DNA from: an uncultured Cycloclasticus sp.
GTDB lineage: Bacteria > Pseudomonadota > Gammaproteobacteria > Methylococcales > Cycloclasticaceae
NCBI GenBank assembly: GCA_913057515.1
Contig: CAJXOJ010000017.1
Location: 1 to 45,834, forward strand
Reading direction: 5' to 3'
Length of the DNA stretch: 45,834 bases
The position numbers were made by a program, and so were the translations under genes. Position 1 is the stretch's first letter, and every line of letters begins with the position of its first letter. The notes under the pieces were generated by a model. It saw only the letters and a list, made by a program, of their open reading frames with translations, was not told the DNA's origin and ran no database searches. Positions 27,159 to 38,061 of this stretch are shown here, piece by piece.

Positions 27159-28148
27159 ATGAAAATAGGGCCTTACACATTAAAAAACAATTTAGTTTTG
27201 TCTCCAATGGCAGGCATTACTGATCGCCCTTTTCGCCAAATTTGCCGTGACTTAGGCGCCGGCTTAGCGGTCTCAGAAATGACCGCCTCAAACCCCAAGT
27301 TAAGACATCATAAACGCACCTTGTTGAAACTAGATCACTCTGGTGAAGACGAACCCAGGTCTGTACAAATTGTAGGAACTAATGCACAACAAATGGCTGA
27401 GGCTGCTTTGTTCAACCAGTCTAATGGCGCACAAATCATCGATATTAATATGGGCTGTCCAGCAAAAAAAGTCTGCCATGTTGCTGCTGGATCAGCTTTA
27501 TTAAGAGATGAGCCCTTAGTTAAAGAAATTTTAGAGGCTGTTGTTTCAGCCGTTGATATCCCTGTGACCCTAAAAATAAGAACCGGCTGGGACACACTGA
27601 ATAAAAACGCACCCACCATTGCTAAAATTGCCGAGCAAGCAGGCATTCAAGCGCTAGCAATTCATGGCCGAACCCGGGCATGTAAATACAATGGCAGCGC
27701 TGAATTCGACACCATAAAATTAGTCAAAAAATCTATCGGCATTCCAGTACTTGCCAACGGTGACATAACATCACCGCAGCGAGCTCTAGAAGTATTGGAT
27801 CACACCGATGCAGATGGTCTACTGATAGGGCGAGGCGCTCAAGGTCGGCCTTGGATTTTCAGGGAAATCGACCACTTTATCAAAACAGGCGAGAACTTAG
27901 CCGCACCCAATACCGCAGAAATAAAGTCTATTCTTAACCGCCATATTATTCAACTTCATCAGTTTTATGGTGATATTATGGGCGTCAGGATTGCCAGAAA
28001 ACACATTGCTTGGTATTTTAACCACATAAATCCATCGCTTTTGCCTCTTGTGAAGGAATCCTTTGTTATTCAAGAGCCTCAGCAACAATTAGACTGTATA
28101 GATAAGATTTTTCATGCCCATACAAAAACAAAAGACCAAGCTGCATGA
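27159..28148 (+). CDS. dusB: tRNA-dihydrouridine synthase B
   Basis: FMN enzyme that reduces specific uridines in tRNA. The 329 residues show SPMAGITDRPFRQICR, the catalytic Cys in NMGCPAKKVC, KIRTGWD, HGRTRACKYNG and LIGRGAQGRPW. It overlaps fis by four bases, the classical dusB-fis operon. Confidence 0.97.
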   Translation: MKIGPYTLKNNLVLSPMAGITDRPFRQICRDLGAGLAVSEMTASNPKLRHHKRTLLKLDHSGEDEPRSVQIVGTNAQQMAEAALFNQSNGAQIIDINMGCPAKKVCHVAAGSALLRDEPLVKEILEAVVSAVDIPVTLKIRTGWDTLNKNAPTIAKIAEQAGIQALAIHGRTRACKYNGSAEFDTIKLVKKSIGIPVLANGDITSPQRALEVLDHTDADGLLIGRGAQGRPWIFREIDHFIKTGENLAAPNTAEIKSILNRHIIQLHQFYGDIMGVRIARKHIAWYFNHINPSLLPLVKESFVIQEPQQQLDCIDKIFHAHTKTKDQAA

Positions 28149-28393
28149 GTTTAGATAAAGCGAAACAGCCTTTATGCCAGCAAGTGGCTCAATCGTTGGA
28201 AAGTTACTTTGCTCAACTTGATGGAGAAGACGTAGTCGACTTACACGCCTTCGTGATCAGTGAAGTTGAAAAACCATTACTTGAAGCTGTGCTCAATCAC
28301 ACAAAATCTAATCAGTCTAAGGCCGCCAAAATGCTGGGCTTAAGTCGTGGCACCTTAAGAAAGAAACTAGCAACCTATCAACTCGATATTTAA
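28145..28393 (+). CDS. fis: DNA-binding protein Fis
   Basis: Nucleoid protein that bends DNA and stimulates rRNA and other promoters. The 82-residue product is shorter at the N-terminus than the 98-residue E. coli protein but keeps the dimerisation helices. It also keeps the helix-turn-helix SNQSKAAKMLGLSRGTLRKKLATY. Overlap with dusB (ATGA) implies translational coupling. Confidence 0.96.
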   Translation: MSLDKAKQPLCQQVAQSLESYFAQLDGEDVVDLHAFVISEVEKPLLEAVLNHTKSNQSKAAKMLGLSRGTLRKKLATYQLDI

Positions 28394-28515
28394 TCAATCG
28401 TTACATTCAACCCCGCACCAAAAAGCTCAGCAAAAAAACACAGTTTTCTATAAAATACCTAGTTTTCAGGTAGGCCAAACTCTGGCTTCATCACATTAGA
28501 TAAACAGGTCATCAC

Positions 28516-30078
28516 ATGAGCAATAAAATCACTCGCGCTTTAGTCAGCGTTTCCGATAAATCTGGCATTATTGAGTTTTGCCAACAACTGAATGACTTAC
28601 AAGTTGAAATTATTTCAACTGGTGGTACTGCAAAGCTCCTGCAAGAAAACAACATTCCAGTTATTGAGATTAGTGATTACACCGGCTTTCCTGAAATGAT
28701 GGATGGACGTGTAAAAACATTGCACCCTAAAGTACATGGCGGCATTTTAGGACGCCGTGCCATTGATCAAGCGGTCATGCAAGACAACAACATCAAGCCT
28801 ATCGATCTCGTCGTGGTCAACCTCTATCCTTTCCAGCAAACTGTTGCCAAGCCAGACTGCGACCTAGCAACAGCAATAGAAAATATTGATATTGGTGGGC
28901 CAACCATGATCCGTGCGGCAGCTAAAAACCACAAAGATGTTACCATTATTGTTGACCCAAATGATTACCAGCACACGATCGAGTCTATTAAGGCTACCGG
29001 CGGCATGAGTGATGCTGATCGATTTAATTTCGCCGTCAAAACATTTGAACATACTGCACAATACGATGGCGCAATCGCAAACTATTTGGGCAGCATTAAA
29101 AAAGATGGCGAGAAAGCTGATTTTGCTCGCACCATCAACCTTCAATTCAAACAAAAGCAAGTCATGCGTTATGGTGAAAACCCTCACCAAAAAGCCGCTT
29201 TTTTTACCGAAGAAGCCCCCCAAGCAGGCACCATTTCTTCAGCGGTTCAACATCAAGGGAAAGAGCTTTCTTACAATAACATTGCCGATACTGATGCTGC
29301 TTTAGAGTGTGTTAAACAATTTAATGATTCGCCTGCATGCGTGATTGTTAAACACGCAAACCCATGCGGTGTTGCCTTAGGCGACAATCTTCTTGACGCA
29401 TACAACCGTGCTTACCAAACCGACCCCGAATCAGCTTTTGGCGGCATCATCGCCTTTAACCGTCCCCTTGATCGTGCAATTGCCGAAGCCATTACTGAGC
29501 GTCAATTTGTTGAAGTGATTATTGCACCGGGAATAAACGATGATGCGCTCGCCATTATCGCCGCTAAGAAAAACCTCCGCCTTCTGGATAGTGGCACATG
29601 GGATACCAACTCACCAGCCCGTTTTGATTTCAAACGTGTCAACGGTGGCCTACTGGTCCAAACTGTTGATAATGAAATTTATAGCGAACTCAATGTGGTG
29701 ACTAAACGCCAACCGACTGAACAAGAACTTCAAGACTTACTGTTTAGTTGGAATGTTGCTAAATTCGTTAAATCTAATGCAATTATTTACGCTAAAAATA
29801 ACATGACTGTTGGCGTTGGTGCAGGTCAAATGAGCCGAGTCAACTCTGCAAGAATTGCCGCTATTAAAGCTGAGCATGCAGGGCTTGAAGTCGCTGGCTC
29901 GGTAATGGCTTCTGATGCCTTCTTCCCCTTTAGAGATGGCTTAGATAACGCCGCACAAGTGGGTATTCGCGCGGTCATTCAGCCCGGTGGATCAATGCGT
30001 GATGAAGAAGTTATTCAAGCCGCTAATGAACACGATATTGCCATGGTATTTACTGGCATGCGCCACTTTAGACACTAA
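28516..30078 (+). CDS. purH: Bifunctional AICAR transformylase/IMP cyclohydrolase
   Basis: Catalyses the last two steps of purine synthesis to IMP. The 520 residues contain an N-terminal MGS/IMP cyclohydrolase domain ([30 protein letters not shown]). The C-terminal transformylase part includes [13 protein letters not shown] and the final [13 protein letters not shown] region. A TATAAAAT element at 28449-28456 lies 60 bases upstream. purD follows by 15 bases. Confidence 0.98.
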   Translation: MSNKITRALVSVSDKSGIIEFCQQLNDLQVEIISTGGTAKLLQENNIPVIEISDYTGFPEMMDGRVKTLHPKVHGGILGRRAIDQAVMQDNNIKPIDLVVVNLYPFQQTVAKPDCDLATAIENIDIGGPTMIRAAAKNHKDVTIIVDPNDYQHTIESIKATGGMSDADRFNFAVKTFEHTAQYDGAIANYLGSIKKDGEKADFARTINLQFKQKQVMRYGENPHQKAAFFTEEAPQAGTISSAVQHQGKELSYNNIADTDAALECVKQFNDSPACVIVKHANPCGVALGDNLLDAYNRAYQTDPESAFGGIIAFNRPLDRAIAEAITERQFVEVIIAPGINDDALAIIAAKKNLRLLDSGTWDTNSPARFDFKRVNGGLLVQTVDNEIYSELNVVTKRQPTEQELQDLLFSWNVAKFVKSNAIIYAKNNMTVGVGAGQMSRVNSARIAAIKAEHAGLEVAGSVMASDAFFPFRDGLDNAAQVGIRAVIQPGGSMRDEEVIQAANEHDIAMVFTGMRHFRH

Positions 30079-30093
30079 TAAAGGAGCTTAATA

Positions 30094-31380
30094 ATGAATG
30101 TACTGATTGTAGGTGGCGGCGGACGTGAACACGCGCTAGCTTGGAAAGCAAAACAATCTCCAGATGTGCAAACTGTCTTCGTAGCACCCGGTAATGCAGG
30201 TACTGAGCAAGAGCCCGGTATTAAAAATATCAATATTAATGCAGAAGATATTGATGCCTTATTAGCTTTTGCTATCAAAGAAAATATCGACCTCACTATC
30301 GTTGGTCCTGAAGCACCGTTAGTAGCAGGTATCGTTGACCAATTTACAGCCAATAACTTACGCTGTTTTGGCCCTACGAAATTAGCAGCACAATTAGAAG
30401 GCTCGAAAGCTTATTGCAAAGATTTTCTAGCACGCCACCAGATTCCCACAGCGCAATACCAAAGCTTTACTGATATTCAACTAGCGAGCGATTACATTCG
30501 TTTAAAAGGCGCGCCAATCGTTGTTAAAGCCGATGGCTTAGCGGCTGGAAAAGGCGTTATTCTCGCTCAAACCGAGCAACAAGCCATTGAGGCAGTTAAT
30601 GATATGTTAGCCGGCAATGCATTTGGTGAAGCTGGCCATCGTGTTGTTATTGAAGAGTTTTTGCTTGGCGAAGAAGCCAGCTTTATCGTGATCGCTAATG
30701 GTCATCAAGCCTTAGCAATGGCCTCCTCACAAGACCATAAAGCCCGAGATAATGGCGACTTAGGGCCCAACACAGGCGGTATGGGGGCTTATTCACCCGC
30801 ACCGATTGTGACCGATGAAATGCATAAAACTATCATGCAAACTATTATTCAGCCGACACTTGATGGCATGATAGAAGATGGTATTCCATACACTGGCTTT
30901 CTTTATGCTGGGGTGATGATTGACGCTCAAGGTATGCCGAAAGTGCTTGAATATAACTGTCGCTTTGGCGACCCTGAAACCCAGCCCATCATGATGCGTT
31001 TAAACAGTGACCTGACCGAACTATGTAATGCGGCTATTGATAACCAGTTGGATACCATAACAGCCCAATGGGACCCTCGTACCTCCATTGGTGTTGTACT
31101 TGCCGCCGGTGGGTATCCGTTTGACTATAACAAAGGTGACGTTATTAGCGGCATTCCAAATGAAACCAGTGATACTAAAACTTTTCATGCGGGCACGAAA
31201 ATGCAAGATGGCAACATCATAACCAATGGTGGCCGCGTGCTATGTGCCTGTGCACTGGGCGACAGCGTTGAAGACGCACAACAAAAAGCCTACAAGAGTG
31301 TCCACTCAATTCAATGGGATAAGGTCTACTTTCGGACAGATATCGGTCATCGGGCTATCACACGAGAGAAAAACGCTTAG
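30094..31380 (+). CDS. purD: Phosphoribosylamine-glycine ligase
   Basis: ATP-grasp enzyme making GAR in purine synthesis. The 428-residue protein shows MNVLIVGGGGREHALAWK, the GPEAPLVAGI block, KADGLAAGKGV, GEEASFIV, DHKARDNGDLGPNTGGMGAY and EYNCRFGDPETQ. It is preceded by an AAGGAG ribosome site and forms an operon with purH, closed by a terminator. Confidence 0.98.
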   Translation: MNVLIVGGGGREHALAWKAKQSPDVQTVFVAPGNAGTEQEPGIKNININAEDIDALLAFAIKENIDLTIVGPEAPLVAGIVDQFTANNLRCFGPTKLAAQLEGSKAYCKDFLARHQIPTAQYQSFTDIQLASDYIRLKGAPIVVKADGLAAGKGVILAQTEQQAIEAVNDMLAGNAFGEAGHRVVIEEFLLGEEASFIVIANGHQALAMASSQDHKARDNGDLGPNTGGMGAYSPAPIVTDEMHKTIMQTIIQPTLDGMIEDGIPYTGFLYAGVMIDAQGMPKVLEYNCRFGDPETQPIMMRLNSDLTELCNAAIDNQLDTITAQWDPRTSIGVVLAAGGYPFDYNKGDVISGIPNETSDTKTFHAGTKMQDGNIITNGGRVLCACALGDSVEDAQQKAYKSVHSIQWDKVYFRTDIGHRAITREKNA

Positions 31381-31404
31381 CTGCTTTTAAAAAAACAGCC
31401 GGAC

Positions 31405-31440
31405 AATAAAAAAGAGCTTCAAATGAAGCTCTTTTTTATT
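31405..31440. terminator. Bidirectional intrinsic terminator between purD and rho
   Basis: Arms 31405-31421 and 31424-31440 pair perfectly over 17 bp around AA, with an A6 tract on one side, an AGCTTC-type core and a T6 tract on the other. It terminates purHD (plus) and rho (minus). Confidence 0.9.
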
Positions 31441-31457
31441 GTGTATTTAAGTCAGTG

Positions 31458-32714
31458 CTAGCGCTTCATTGAGTCAAAAAACTCACCATTTGTTTTTGTT
31501 TTCTTAAAGCGTTCTAATAAAAACTCAATCGCCCCCATCTCATCCATCGGGTTAAGAATTTTTCGTAAAATCCATGTCTTCTGAAGAACATCCGCATCCA
31601 CTATATATTCTTCTCGACGAGTACCTGAGCGATTAACATTAATCGCTGGGTAAATGCGTTTTTCTGCAATTTTACGTTCAAGGTGTAACTCCATATTACC
31701 GGTTCCCTTAAACTCCTCGTAAATAACATCATCCATACGTGAGCCTGTTTCCACCAGCGCCGTAGCAATAATAGTCAGACTGCCTCCTTCCTCAATGTTT
31801 CGAGCTGCACCAAAGAAACGCTTAGGACGTTCAAGCGCATTAGCATCTACGCCCCCTGTCAGAATCTTGCCGGATGAGGGTGCCACTGTATTGTATGCAC
31901 GACCCAAACGTGTAATGGAGTCTAACAAAATAATCACATCTTGCTTATGCTCAACCATTCTCTTCGCTTTTTCAATAACCATTTCAGCAACTTGAACGTG
32001 ACGAGTTGCTGGTTCATCAAAGGTACTAGAAATCACTTCGCCCTTAACAGTCCGTGACATTTCAGTCACCTCTTCAGGGCGCTCATCTATCAGCAGAACA
32101 ATCAAATGGCTCTCAGGGTTATTGTGAGCAATAGAATGTGCCAAATTTTGCATAATCATTGTTTTACCGGCTTTAGGCGGCGAAACAATCAAACCACGTT
32201 GACCTTTACCAATGGGGGATACTAAGTCAATTACTCGTGATGTTAAATCTTCGGTTGTGCCATTACCCATTTCAAGCGTTAAACGCTCATTAGGAAATAG
32301 TGGCGTTAAATCTTTAAAGGCAATTTTATTTTTTGCGTGTTCTGGCTTCTCGTAATTAAGCTTATCAACTTTTAATAACGCAAAATACCGCTCACTGTCT
32401 TTAGGGGGGCGAATTTTTCCTGATATCGTGTCCCCAGTTCTTAAGCCGAACCGTCGAATCTGACTCGGTGATACATAGATATCATCTGGCCCCGCTAAAA
32501 ATGAACCATCTGCAGATCTTAAAAAGCCAAAACCATCGGATAAAACTTCAAGAACACCATCGCCATAAACATCATCGCCTCTTTTGGCAACTTTTTTCAG
32601 AATTTGAAATACCGTGGTTTGTTTTAATGATCGTCCAGTGTTATCAACACCAAGTTCTTTTGCAATTTGAAGAATTTCAGTTGCAGGTTTGCGCTTCAGC
32701 TCAGTTAGGTTCAT
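31458..32714 (-). CDS. rho: Transcription termination factor Rho
   Basis: Hexameric RNA-dependent ATPase that ends transcription. The 418 residues start [10 protein letters not shown], have the RNA-binding DGFGFLR (60-66), the P-loop SPPKAGKT (178-185), LIDERPEEV, the Q-loop region [12 protein letters not shown] and the C-terminal [11 protein letters not shown]. It lies downstream of trxA on the same strand, as in E. coli. The roughly 140-base leader (32715-32851) may hold autoregulatory sites. Confidence 0.98.
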   Translation of the reverse strand: MNLTELKRKPATEILQIAKELGVDNTGRSLKQTTVFQILKKVAKRGDDVYGDGVLEVLSDGFGFLRSADGSFLAGPDDIYVSPSQIRRFGLRTGDTISGKIRPPKDSERYFALLKVDKLNYEKPEHAKNKIAFKDLTPLFPNERLTLEMGNGTTEDLTSRVIDLVSPIGKGQRGLIVSPPKAGKTMIMQNLAHSIAHNNPESHLIVLLIDERPEEVTEMSRTVKGEVISSTFDEPATRHVQVAEMVIEKAKRMVEHKQDVIILLDSITRLGRAYNTVAPSSGKILTGGVDANALERPKRFFGAARNIEEGGSLTIIATALVETGSRMDDVIYEEFKGTGNMELHLERKIAEKRIYPAINVNRSGTRREEYIVDADVLQKTWILRKILNPMDEMGAIEFLLERFKKTKTNGEFFDSMKR

Positions 32715-32851
32715 ATGAATTTATAGTTGGAATAAAAGAAGGTATACACGTGCACACGCGGCACAGAGATTTTAAATAGATTTTTTATGATAGTACTTGC
32801 ACGGCAATTCGCGTGCGTAGGAGTTGTTACTTAAAAATACAAGGTAGCATT

Positions 32852-32886
32852 AAAAAACGCCCCCGTCTAGCTTTTAGACGGAGGCG
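32852..32886 (-). terminator. Intrinsic terminator of trxA
   Basis: On the minus strand the arms at 32886-32875 (CGCCTCCGTCTA) and 32869-32858 pair over 12 bp with one G-T wobble around a five-base loop, followed by TTTTTT. It begins six bases after the trxA stop and separates trxA from rho. Confidence 0.9.
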
Positions 32887-32892
32887 GTGTTT

Positions 32893-33219
32893 TTATATGT
32901 TGCTATCGATAAACGCCGATAATTGCGATTTAGTCACTGCGCCTACTTTAGTGGCTTCAACTTCACCCGCTTTATAGACCATTAATGTTGGAATACCGCG
33001 AACACCAAAACGTCTTGGCATGGCAGGGTTTGAGTCTATATCTAGCTTAACAACTTTAAGCTTACCCGCATACTCATCTGCAATTTCGTCAAGGATGGGG
33101 GCAATCATTTTACAAGGGCCACACCATTCAGCCCAAAAATCGACTAAAACTGGCTGGTCTGAGGCCAATACATCCTGTTCAAAGCTATCATCGCTGGTAT
33201 GAACTACATTTTCACTCAC
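32893..33219 (-). CDS. trxA: Thioredoxin 1
   Basis: Cytoplasmic disulfide reductase and electron donor, also to DsbD. The 108-residue protein has the active site WCGPC (32-36), VDFWAEW before it and the cis-Pro in [13 protein letters not shown]. It is divergent from rhlB and upstream of rho, a conserved neighbourhood. Confidence 0.98.
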   Translation of the reverse strand: MSENVVHTSDDSFEQDVLASDQPVLVDFWAEWCGPCKMIAPILDEIADEYAGKLKVVKLDIDSNPAMPRRFGVRGIPTLMVYKAGEVEATKVGAVTKSQLSAFIDSNI

Positions 33220-33360
33220 TATTTATCTCCGTTCGGTTAATACTATGCATTGTTACATCATAATAGAGTACGATATCGGCTGCAAAGATTATCATAATTA
33301 ATTAAGCAGTCATTCACCTCTATTATTAAAGCCTCAGCTCACACAAGTACTACTGAACCT

Positions 33361-34623
33361 ATGTCAGAAACCCATTTAACCGATACTAAATTTTCCTCTT
33401 TAGGTTTAACAGAGCCTTTAATTAAGGGCCTAAATGAAGCAAATTTTCTTAATTGTACTCCGATCCAAGAACAAACATTGCCAATCAGCTTATTAGGTAA
33501 AGACGTTGCTGGACAGGCACAAACCGGGACCGGTAAAACTATCGCCTTCTTGCTGGCTACGTACCACACATTACTCACTAAAACGGCCGCTGATAATAAA
33601 ACAGGTGTCAGAGCGCTTATTCTTGCTCCCACTCGTGAACTCGCCATACAAATTGCCAACGATGCAAAAATCATAGGTAAACATACAGACATTAAGGTAG
33701 GCCTAGCATACGGTGGCACAGACTATGAAAAGCAACGCAAAACTCTTGAAGAAGGCGTTGATATCTTAATCGGCACACCAGGCCGCACTATTGATTTCTT
33801 CAAACAAAAAGTCTTTAACCTGAGAAACACTGAAGTCTTAGTGCTTGATGAGGCAGACAGAATGTTTGACCTTGGGTTTATAAATGATATTCGCTATTTA
33901 TTACGCAGGCTCCCTCAGCCGGACAAGCGTTTAAATTTACTATTTTCAGCAACACTTTCATTTAAAGTGACCGAGCTTGCTTATGAGCACATGAATAACC
34001 CGGAAATGGTTCGCATTGAACCTGAACAAATCACGGCCAAGCAAGTGATTGAGTCTGTTTATTACCCTGCTGACAATGAAAAAATTCCTCTACTTATTAA
34101 GGTGTTAATGGATGAAAAACCTGAACGAGGCATTATTTTCATCAATACAAAACACAATGCAGAACGCTTACATCGGTACTTAGAAGGCAACGATTTTGAT
34201 AATGCTGTGCTGTCCGGCGATGTGCCACAGAAAAAACGCCAATCCATTCTTAATCGTTTCCAAGAAGGCAAGTTGCCTTTATTGATTGCTACCGATGTCG
34301 CCGCGCGCGGGTTACATATTCCAGCAGTCAGTCATGTCTTTAACTTCGACTTACCTCAAGACGCTGAGGATTATGTACATCGTATTGGTAGAACAGCTCG
34401 TTCGGGCGCTAGCGGCAAAGCCATCAGCTTTGCTTGTGAAACGTACGCATACTCATTACCCGATATCGAAGCATACATCTCGCACAAAATTCCTTTTGAG
34501 CAAATTGATGGTGCATCATTACCTGAGATTAAACCTGCTACTAAAAAAACTTACAAGCCGAAACCATCGGCTAACAAACATACAAAACCACGTGCCAACC
34601 AAAAGAAACGTGTGCAAAAATAG
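33361..34623 (+). CDS. rhlB: DEAD-box RNA helicase RhlB
   Basis: RNA helicase that in E. coli works in the RNA degradosome. The 420-residue protein shows FxxPTPIQ-like [18 protein letters not shown] (53-60), [18 protein letters not shown] (163-166), SATL and [10 protein letters not shown], then a Lys-rich tail of about 30 residues. Divergence from trxA-rho matches the E. coli rhlB locus, which supports RhlB over other DEAD-box members. Confidence 0.93.
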   Translation: MSETHLTDTKFSSLGLTEPLIKGLNEANFLNCTPIQEQTLPISLLGKDVAGQAQTGTGKTIAFLLATYHTLLTKTAADNKTGVRALILAPTRELAIQIANDAKIIGKHTDIKVGLAYGGTDYEKQRKTLEEGVDILIGTPGRTIDFFKQKVFNLRNTEVLVLDEADRMFDLGFINDIRYLLRRLPQPDKRLNLLFSATLSFKVTELAYEHMNNPEMVRIEPEQITAKQVIESVYYPADNEKIPLLIKVLMDEKPERGIIFINTKHNAERLHRYLEGNDFDNAVLSGDVPQKKRQSILNRFQEGKLPLLIATDVAARGLHIPAVSHVFNFDLPQDAEDYVHRIGRTARSGASGKAISFACETYAYSLPDIEAYISHKIPFEQIDGASLPEIKPATKKTYKPKPSANKHTKPRANQKKRVQK

Positions 34624-34634
34624 CAGCAACGTTA

Positions 34635-35288
34635 TTACTCTGGCTTAAGCTCGCCTAAGCTTTCAACGGCTGTAAACTCATGCACTATTCGTGGTGGTTC
34701 GCCGCTATCTGGCATAGTAATGGCCACTATATATTTAATACCGAATGTATCCGCCGCTTTGAGAACACTTAAGCTATCATCTACCATAACTGTTTTAGCT
34801 TTATCAAACTGCTCTAGCCGATAAAAAGCCTGCCAAAAACTCTGCTGCTCCTTCGGGTAACCAACGTCATGTGCCGACACAATGGCATCAAAAAACTCCA
34901 CCAATCCGGTCTTTTGCATTTTTAGGCTCAAACTATCCGCATGGGCATTCGTCACTAACACACAGCGTTTCCCCGAGCTTTTAACCGCCTTTAAAAAATC
35001 GCGCGTATGAGGCAACTCCTTAATGTGCTCTTGTGTCTCAGTTTTCAACTGAGCGATATCAATACCTAGCGTTTCGCTCCAATAATCCAAACAATACCAG
35101 TTCAACAAACCTTCTTGTGCTTTAAAAATAGGCTTTAAGTGCTCAACGGCCTCATCGAATGAAATGTTTTGCCTTTTCGCAAAAGAATCTGGCACAACAC
35201 GTTGCCAGAAATGATTATCAAAGCTCAAATCCAGTAATGTACCGTCCATGTCTAATAAAACAGTTTCTATTTCCGACCAATCAATCAT
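34635..35288 (-). CDS. yrfG: HAD-family GMP/IMP nucleotidase
   Basis: HAD-superfamily phosphatase of 217 residues. Motif I is DMDGTLLDL (nucleophile Asp13, acid/base Asp15), motif II LVTNAH, motif III Lys in YPKEQQ and motif IV MVDDS. The N-terminal cap with LSFDNHFWQRVVP resembles YrfG, which dephosphorylates GMP and IMP. It converges on rhlB with 11 bases between stops. Confidence 0.82.
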   Translation of the reverse strand: MIDWSEIETVLLDMDGTLLDLSFDNHFWQRVVPDSFAKRQNISFDEAVEHLKPIFKAQEGLLNWYCLDYWSETLGIDIAQLKTETQEHIKELPHTRDFLKAVKSSGKRCVLVTNAHADSLSLKMQKTGLVEFFDAIVSAHDVGYPKEQQSFWQAFYRLEQFDKAKTVMVDDSLSVLKAADTFGIKYIVAITMPDSGEPPRIVHEFTAVESLGELKPE

Positions 35289-35346
35289 CTGTTAACCTGA
35301 TCATTATGTAATTATATTTTCGAATCATTCCTTTTGGAGCATCGTC

Positions 35347-35892
35347 ATGTTAAACCATCCCACTAAAATCTGGGGCACTTTCCTTGCCTGCCTATTTCTG
35401 GTGGCTTGTCATAAAGCACCAACCCTTGATAACGCAATGGCTTTAAAGCTTTTAGCTCCCTATTACGAGTCGTCAGGTTATACCGTTAGCATAGCCACTA
35501 ACAACCCACAAGCACGCGGGAAAAAACCAACAGGGTGGAATTGCACAGATAAGAAATCGCTTGTTTCATCAGGGCTTGCCTTGTGCAAAGAATCAGGTCG
35601 CTCGGGCGTCTACCTAAAATTTACTGACGAGGGAAAAAAGCTATTAGTCGGCTCGTGGGGAGATAATACCCTTCGCTATGCGCGAGTAATAGCGGTTCTC
35701 CAGCAAATCGAGGAAATTCAATCCATTGAGCTGATTGACCCAACACATGCCATTATTAATTACACATGGGTTTATCATCAGCACACCCCTTTTTCAAATC
35801 CTCAATTAGAAAAAACAATCGCCCTCAATGTTCCTCAAATGGCCCAAGCAAGCGTGGTTTTAAATAATAAGGAATGGACAATAATACGTTGA
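35347..35892 (+). CDS. Hypothetical lipoprotein
   Basis: 181-residue protein with a basic start, hydrophobic stretch and lipobox LVAC (Cys21), so it should be a lipid-anchored envelope protein. A TTGGAGC ribosome site precedes the ATG. Two further Cys (in NWNCTDKK-like and ALCKES contexts) could form a disulfide. No known domain is recognisable. It lies 12 bases before nth and likely shares its transcript. Confidence 0.75.
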   Translation: MLNHPTKIWGTFLACLFLVACHKAPTLDNAMALKLLAPYYESSGYTVSIATNNPQARGKKPTGWNCTDKKSLVSSGLALCKESGRSGVYLKFTDEGKKLLVGSWGDNTLRYARVIAVLQQIEEIQSIELIDPTHAIINYTWVYHQHTPFSNPQLEKTIALNVPQMAQASVVLNNKEWTIIR

Positions 35893-35904
35893 ACACCCAC
35901 CCAC

Positions 35905-36540
35905 ATGAATAAAACTAAACGCCTAGAAATTTTTAATCGACTCAGTAAAGCAATTCCTGAGCCCGAAACAGAACTTAACTACAACTCGCCTTTTGAACTG
36001 CTCATAGCGGTTATTCTATCTGCCCAAGCAACCGATAAAGGCGTTAATAAAGCAACCGATAAGCTCTACCCCATTGCTAATACACCTGAAAGTATTTTTA
36101 AGCTCGGTGATGAAGGACTGAAACAGTACATTAAAACTATCGGGCTGTTTAATACAAAGGGCAGTAATATCATCAAAACCTGCAAAATTTTAATCGAACA
36201 ACATAACAGCCTTGTGCCACAAACCCGCGAAGAGTTAGAAGCCCTACCCGGTGTTGGCCGAAAAACAGCCAATGTTGTATTAAACACGGCCTTTGGTGTA
36301 CCCACTATTGCTGTTGATACGCATATTTTTAGAGTCAGTAATCGCACCAAAATTGCCCCAGGTAAAAATGTGTTAGAGGTTGAGAAAAAACTAGAGAAAC
36401 ACGTTCCAAAAGAACACATGCTAGATGCACATCACTTATTAATTCTACATGGACGATATACATGCATTGCCCGCAAACCTCGCTGCGGCTCTTGTGTTAT
36501 TGAGGATCTATGTGAGTTTAAAGACAAAACCATCTATTAG
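35905..36540 (+). CDS. nth: Endonuclease III
   Basis: Base-excision-repair glycosylase/AP lyase for oxidised pyrimidines. The 211-residue protein has the helix-hairpin-helix LPGVGRKTANVV with catalytic Lys120, Asp138 in VDTHIFRVSNR, and a C-terminal [4Fe-4S] pattern C-x6-C-x2-C-x5-C. Lys120 and Asp138 fall at the same numbers as in the E. coli enzyme. Confidence 0.97.
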   Translation: MNKTKRLEIFNRLSKAIPEPETELNYNSPFELLIAVILSAQATDKGVNKATDKLYPIANTPESIFKLGDEGLKQYIKTIGLFNTKGSNIIKTCKILIEQHNSLVPQTREELEALPGVGRKTANVVLNTAFGVPTIAVDTHIFRVSNRTKIAPGKNVLEVEKKLEKHVPKEHMLDAHHLLILHGRYTCIARKPRCGSCVIEDLCEFKDKTIY

Positions 36541-36780
36541 TTCACTCATTCTATCTCACTAGGGCAATCTGACTTTTCTACACCCGTTGAAGCCTTTCGT
36601 TTGATTTATTCAATCGAGCCTTTTTATCACTGCTTTCTACAACATAATTTTTTATCATTACACCTCAAACGCGGCTCATTCATCTTTTGCTGGTGTTTTA
36701 AGCAGCTAATACTTCATTTTTATAATGAACTCTCCTTTATTGCTTATAATGTTGCTTATTCAAATTAACACGATATTGAA
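36541..36780 (+). other. Intergenic region before hemL
   Basis: 240 bases without a long reading frame. TATAAT elements occur at 36721-36726 and 36745-36750, without good -35 partners. An 11-codon frame starting ATG at 36749 ends in a TGA that overlaps the hemL ATG (ATGA), while hemL itself has no clear ribosome site. No hairpin terminator for nth is seen. Confidence 0.4.
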
Positions 36781-38061
36781 ATGAGCAACTCTTCACTTTT
36801 TAATCAAGCACAACTCGCTATTCCAGGCGGTGTAAATTCACCCGTTCGCGCCTTCAAAGGTGTAGGTGGCGACCCTATTTTCATCGATCACGCCAAGGAC
36901 GCGTACATCGTCGATACTGACAACAAACAATACATCGATTATGTTGGTTCGTGGGGGCCCATGGTACTTGGCCATAGCCACCCTGACGTTGTTAAAGCTG
37001 TGCAACAAGCAGCTGAAAAAGGTCTAAGCTTTGGCGCACCCACAGTGATCGAAACCACCATGGCTGAAAAAGTCTGCGCTCTGGTGCCCTCTATTGAAAA
37101 AGTTCGTATGGTTAGTTCTGGCACCGAGGCAACGATGAGCGCTATACGTTTAGCTCGTGGTTTTACCGGCCGAGATAACATCATTAAATTTGAAGGTTGT
37201 TATCATGGCCACTCTGACTCATTGCTCGTTAAAGCAGGCTCTGGCGCCCTAACGTTTGGCGTACCCAGCTCACCGGGCGTACCGGCGTCATTAGCCGACC
37301 ACACTATCACGCTCCCATTCAACGATGCTGAAGCACTGAGCAATGCCTTAAAAGACAATGGCAGCAGTATTGCTTGCATCATTGTTGAGCCCGTTGCGGG
37401 AAATATGAACTGTATTCCGCCTGAAGCAGGGTTTCTTGAATGTTTGAGGCAGTTATGCGACCAATACGGCATCATCTTAATATTTGATGAGGTGATGAGC
37501 GGTTTCCGTGTTGCTCTTGGTGGTGCACAACAGCTCTACGGTGTTAAGCCTGACTTAACCACACTAGGAAAAATTATTGGCGGTGGCATGCCCGTTGGGG
37601 CGTTTGGTGGCCGCGCTGACATCATGGCGCAGCTCGCACCCGAAGGTCCTGTCTATCAAGCCGGCACATTATCGGGCAACCCACTAGCCATGTCTGCAGG
37701 TCTCGCAACATTAGAACTTATTAGCCAAGCCAATTTTTATGAACAACTGACTAAGCAAACCAGCTACCTGCTGGATGGACTCAAACTACTCGCTAAAGAG
37801 GCCAACATCCCATTCAGTACAAATCAAGTAGGAGGCATGTTTGGTTTATTTTTCTCTAACGATGAGAATATCAGCCGCTTTAATCAAGTTATGCAATGTG
37901 ACCAGGAGCGCTTCAAACAGTTTTTCCACTTGATGCTCAAACAAGGTATTTACCTGGCGCCTTCTGCTTTTGAAGCGGGGTTTGTATCCGCTGCCCATAC
38001 CCAACAAGACCTAGATAAGACATTGGCCGCGGCTAATATCGCGTTTAAAGCACTCGCATGA
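36781..38061 (+). CDS. hemL: Glutamate-1-semialdehyde 2,1-aminomutase
   Basis: PLP enzyme making 5-aminolevulinate for haem. The 426 residues include [12 protein letters not shown], the [15 protein letters not shown] block, YHGHSDSLL, the cofactor Asp in FDEVMSGFR (236-238 region) and catalytic Lys264 in [16 protein letters not shown]. It overlaps the downstream globin gene by four bases. Confidence 0.98.
   Translation: MSNSSLFNQAQLAIPGGVNSPVRAFKGVGGDPIFIDHAKDAYIVDTDNKQYIDYVGSWGPMVLGHSHPDVVKAVQQAAEKGLSFGAPTVIETTMAEKVCALVPSIEKVRMVSSGTEATMSAIRLARGFTGRDNIIKFEGCYHGHSDSLLVKAGSGALTFGVPSSPGVPASLADHTITLPFNDAEALSNALKDNGSSIACIIVEPVAGNMNCIPPEAGFLECLRQLCDQYGIILIFDEVMSGFRVALGGAQQLYGVKPDLTTLGKIIGGGMPVGAFGGRADIMAQLAPEGPVYQAGTLSGNPLAMSAGLATLELISQANFYEQLTKQTSYLLDGLKLLAKEANIPFSTNQVGGMFGLFFSNDENISRFNQVMQCDQERFKQFFHLMLKQGIYLAPSAFEAGFVSAAHTQQDLDKTLAAANIAFKALA

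Noticed and set aside
28864-29223. Minus-strand reading frame of about 119 codons inside purH
   Set aside because: It is a shadow of a highly conserved gene, without a ribosome site or protein-like features.
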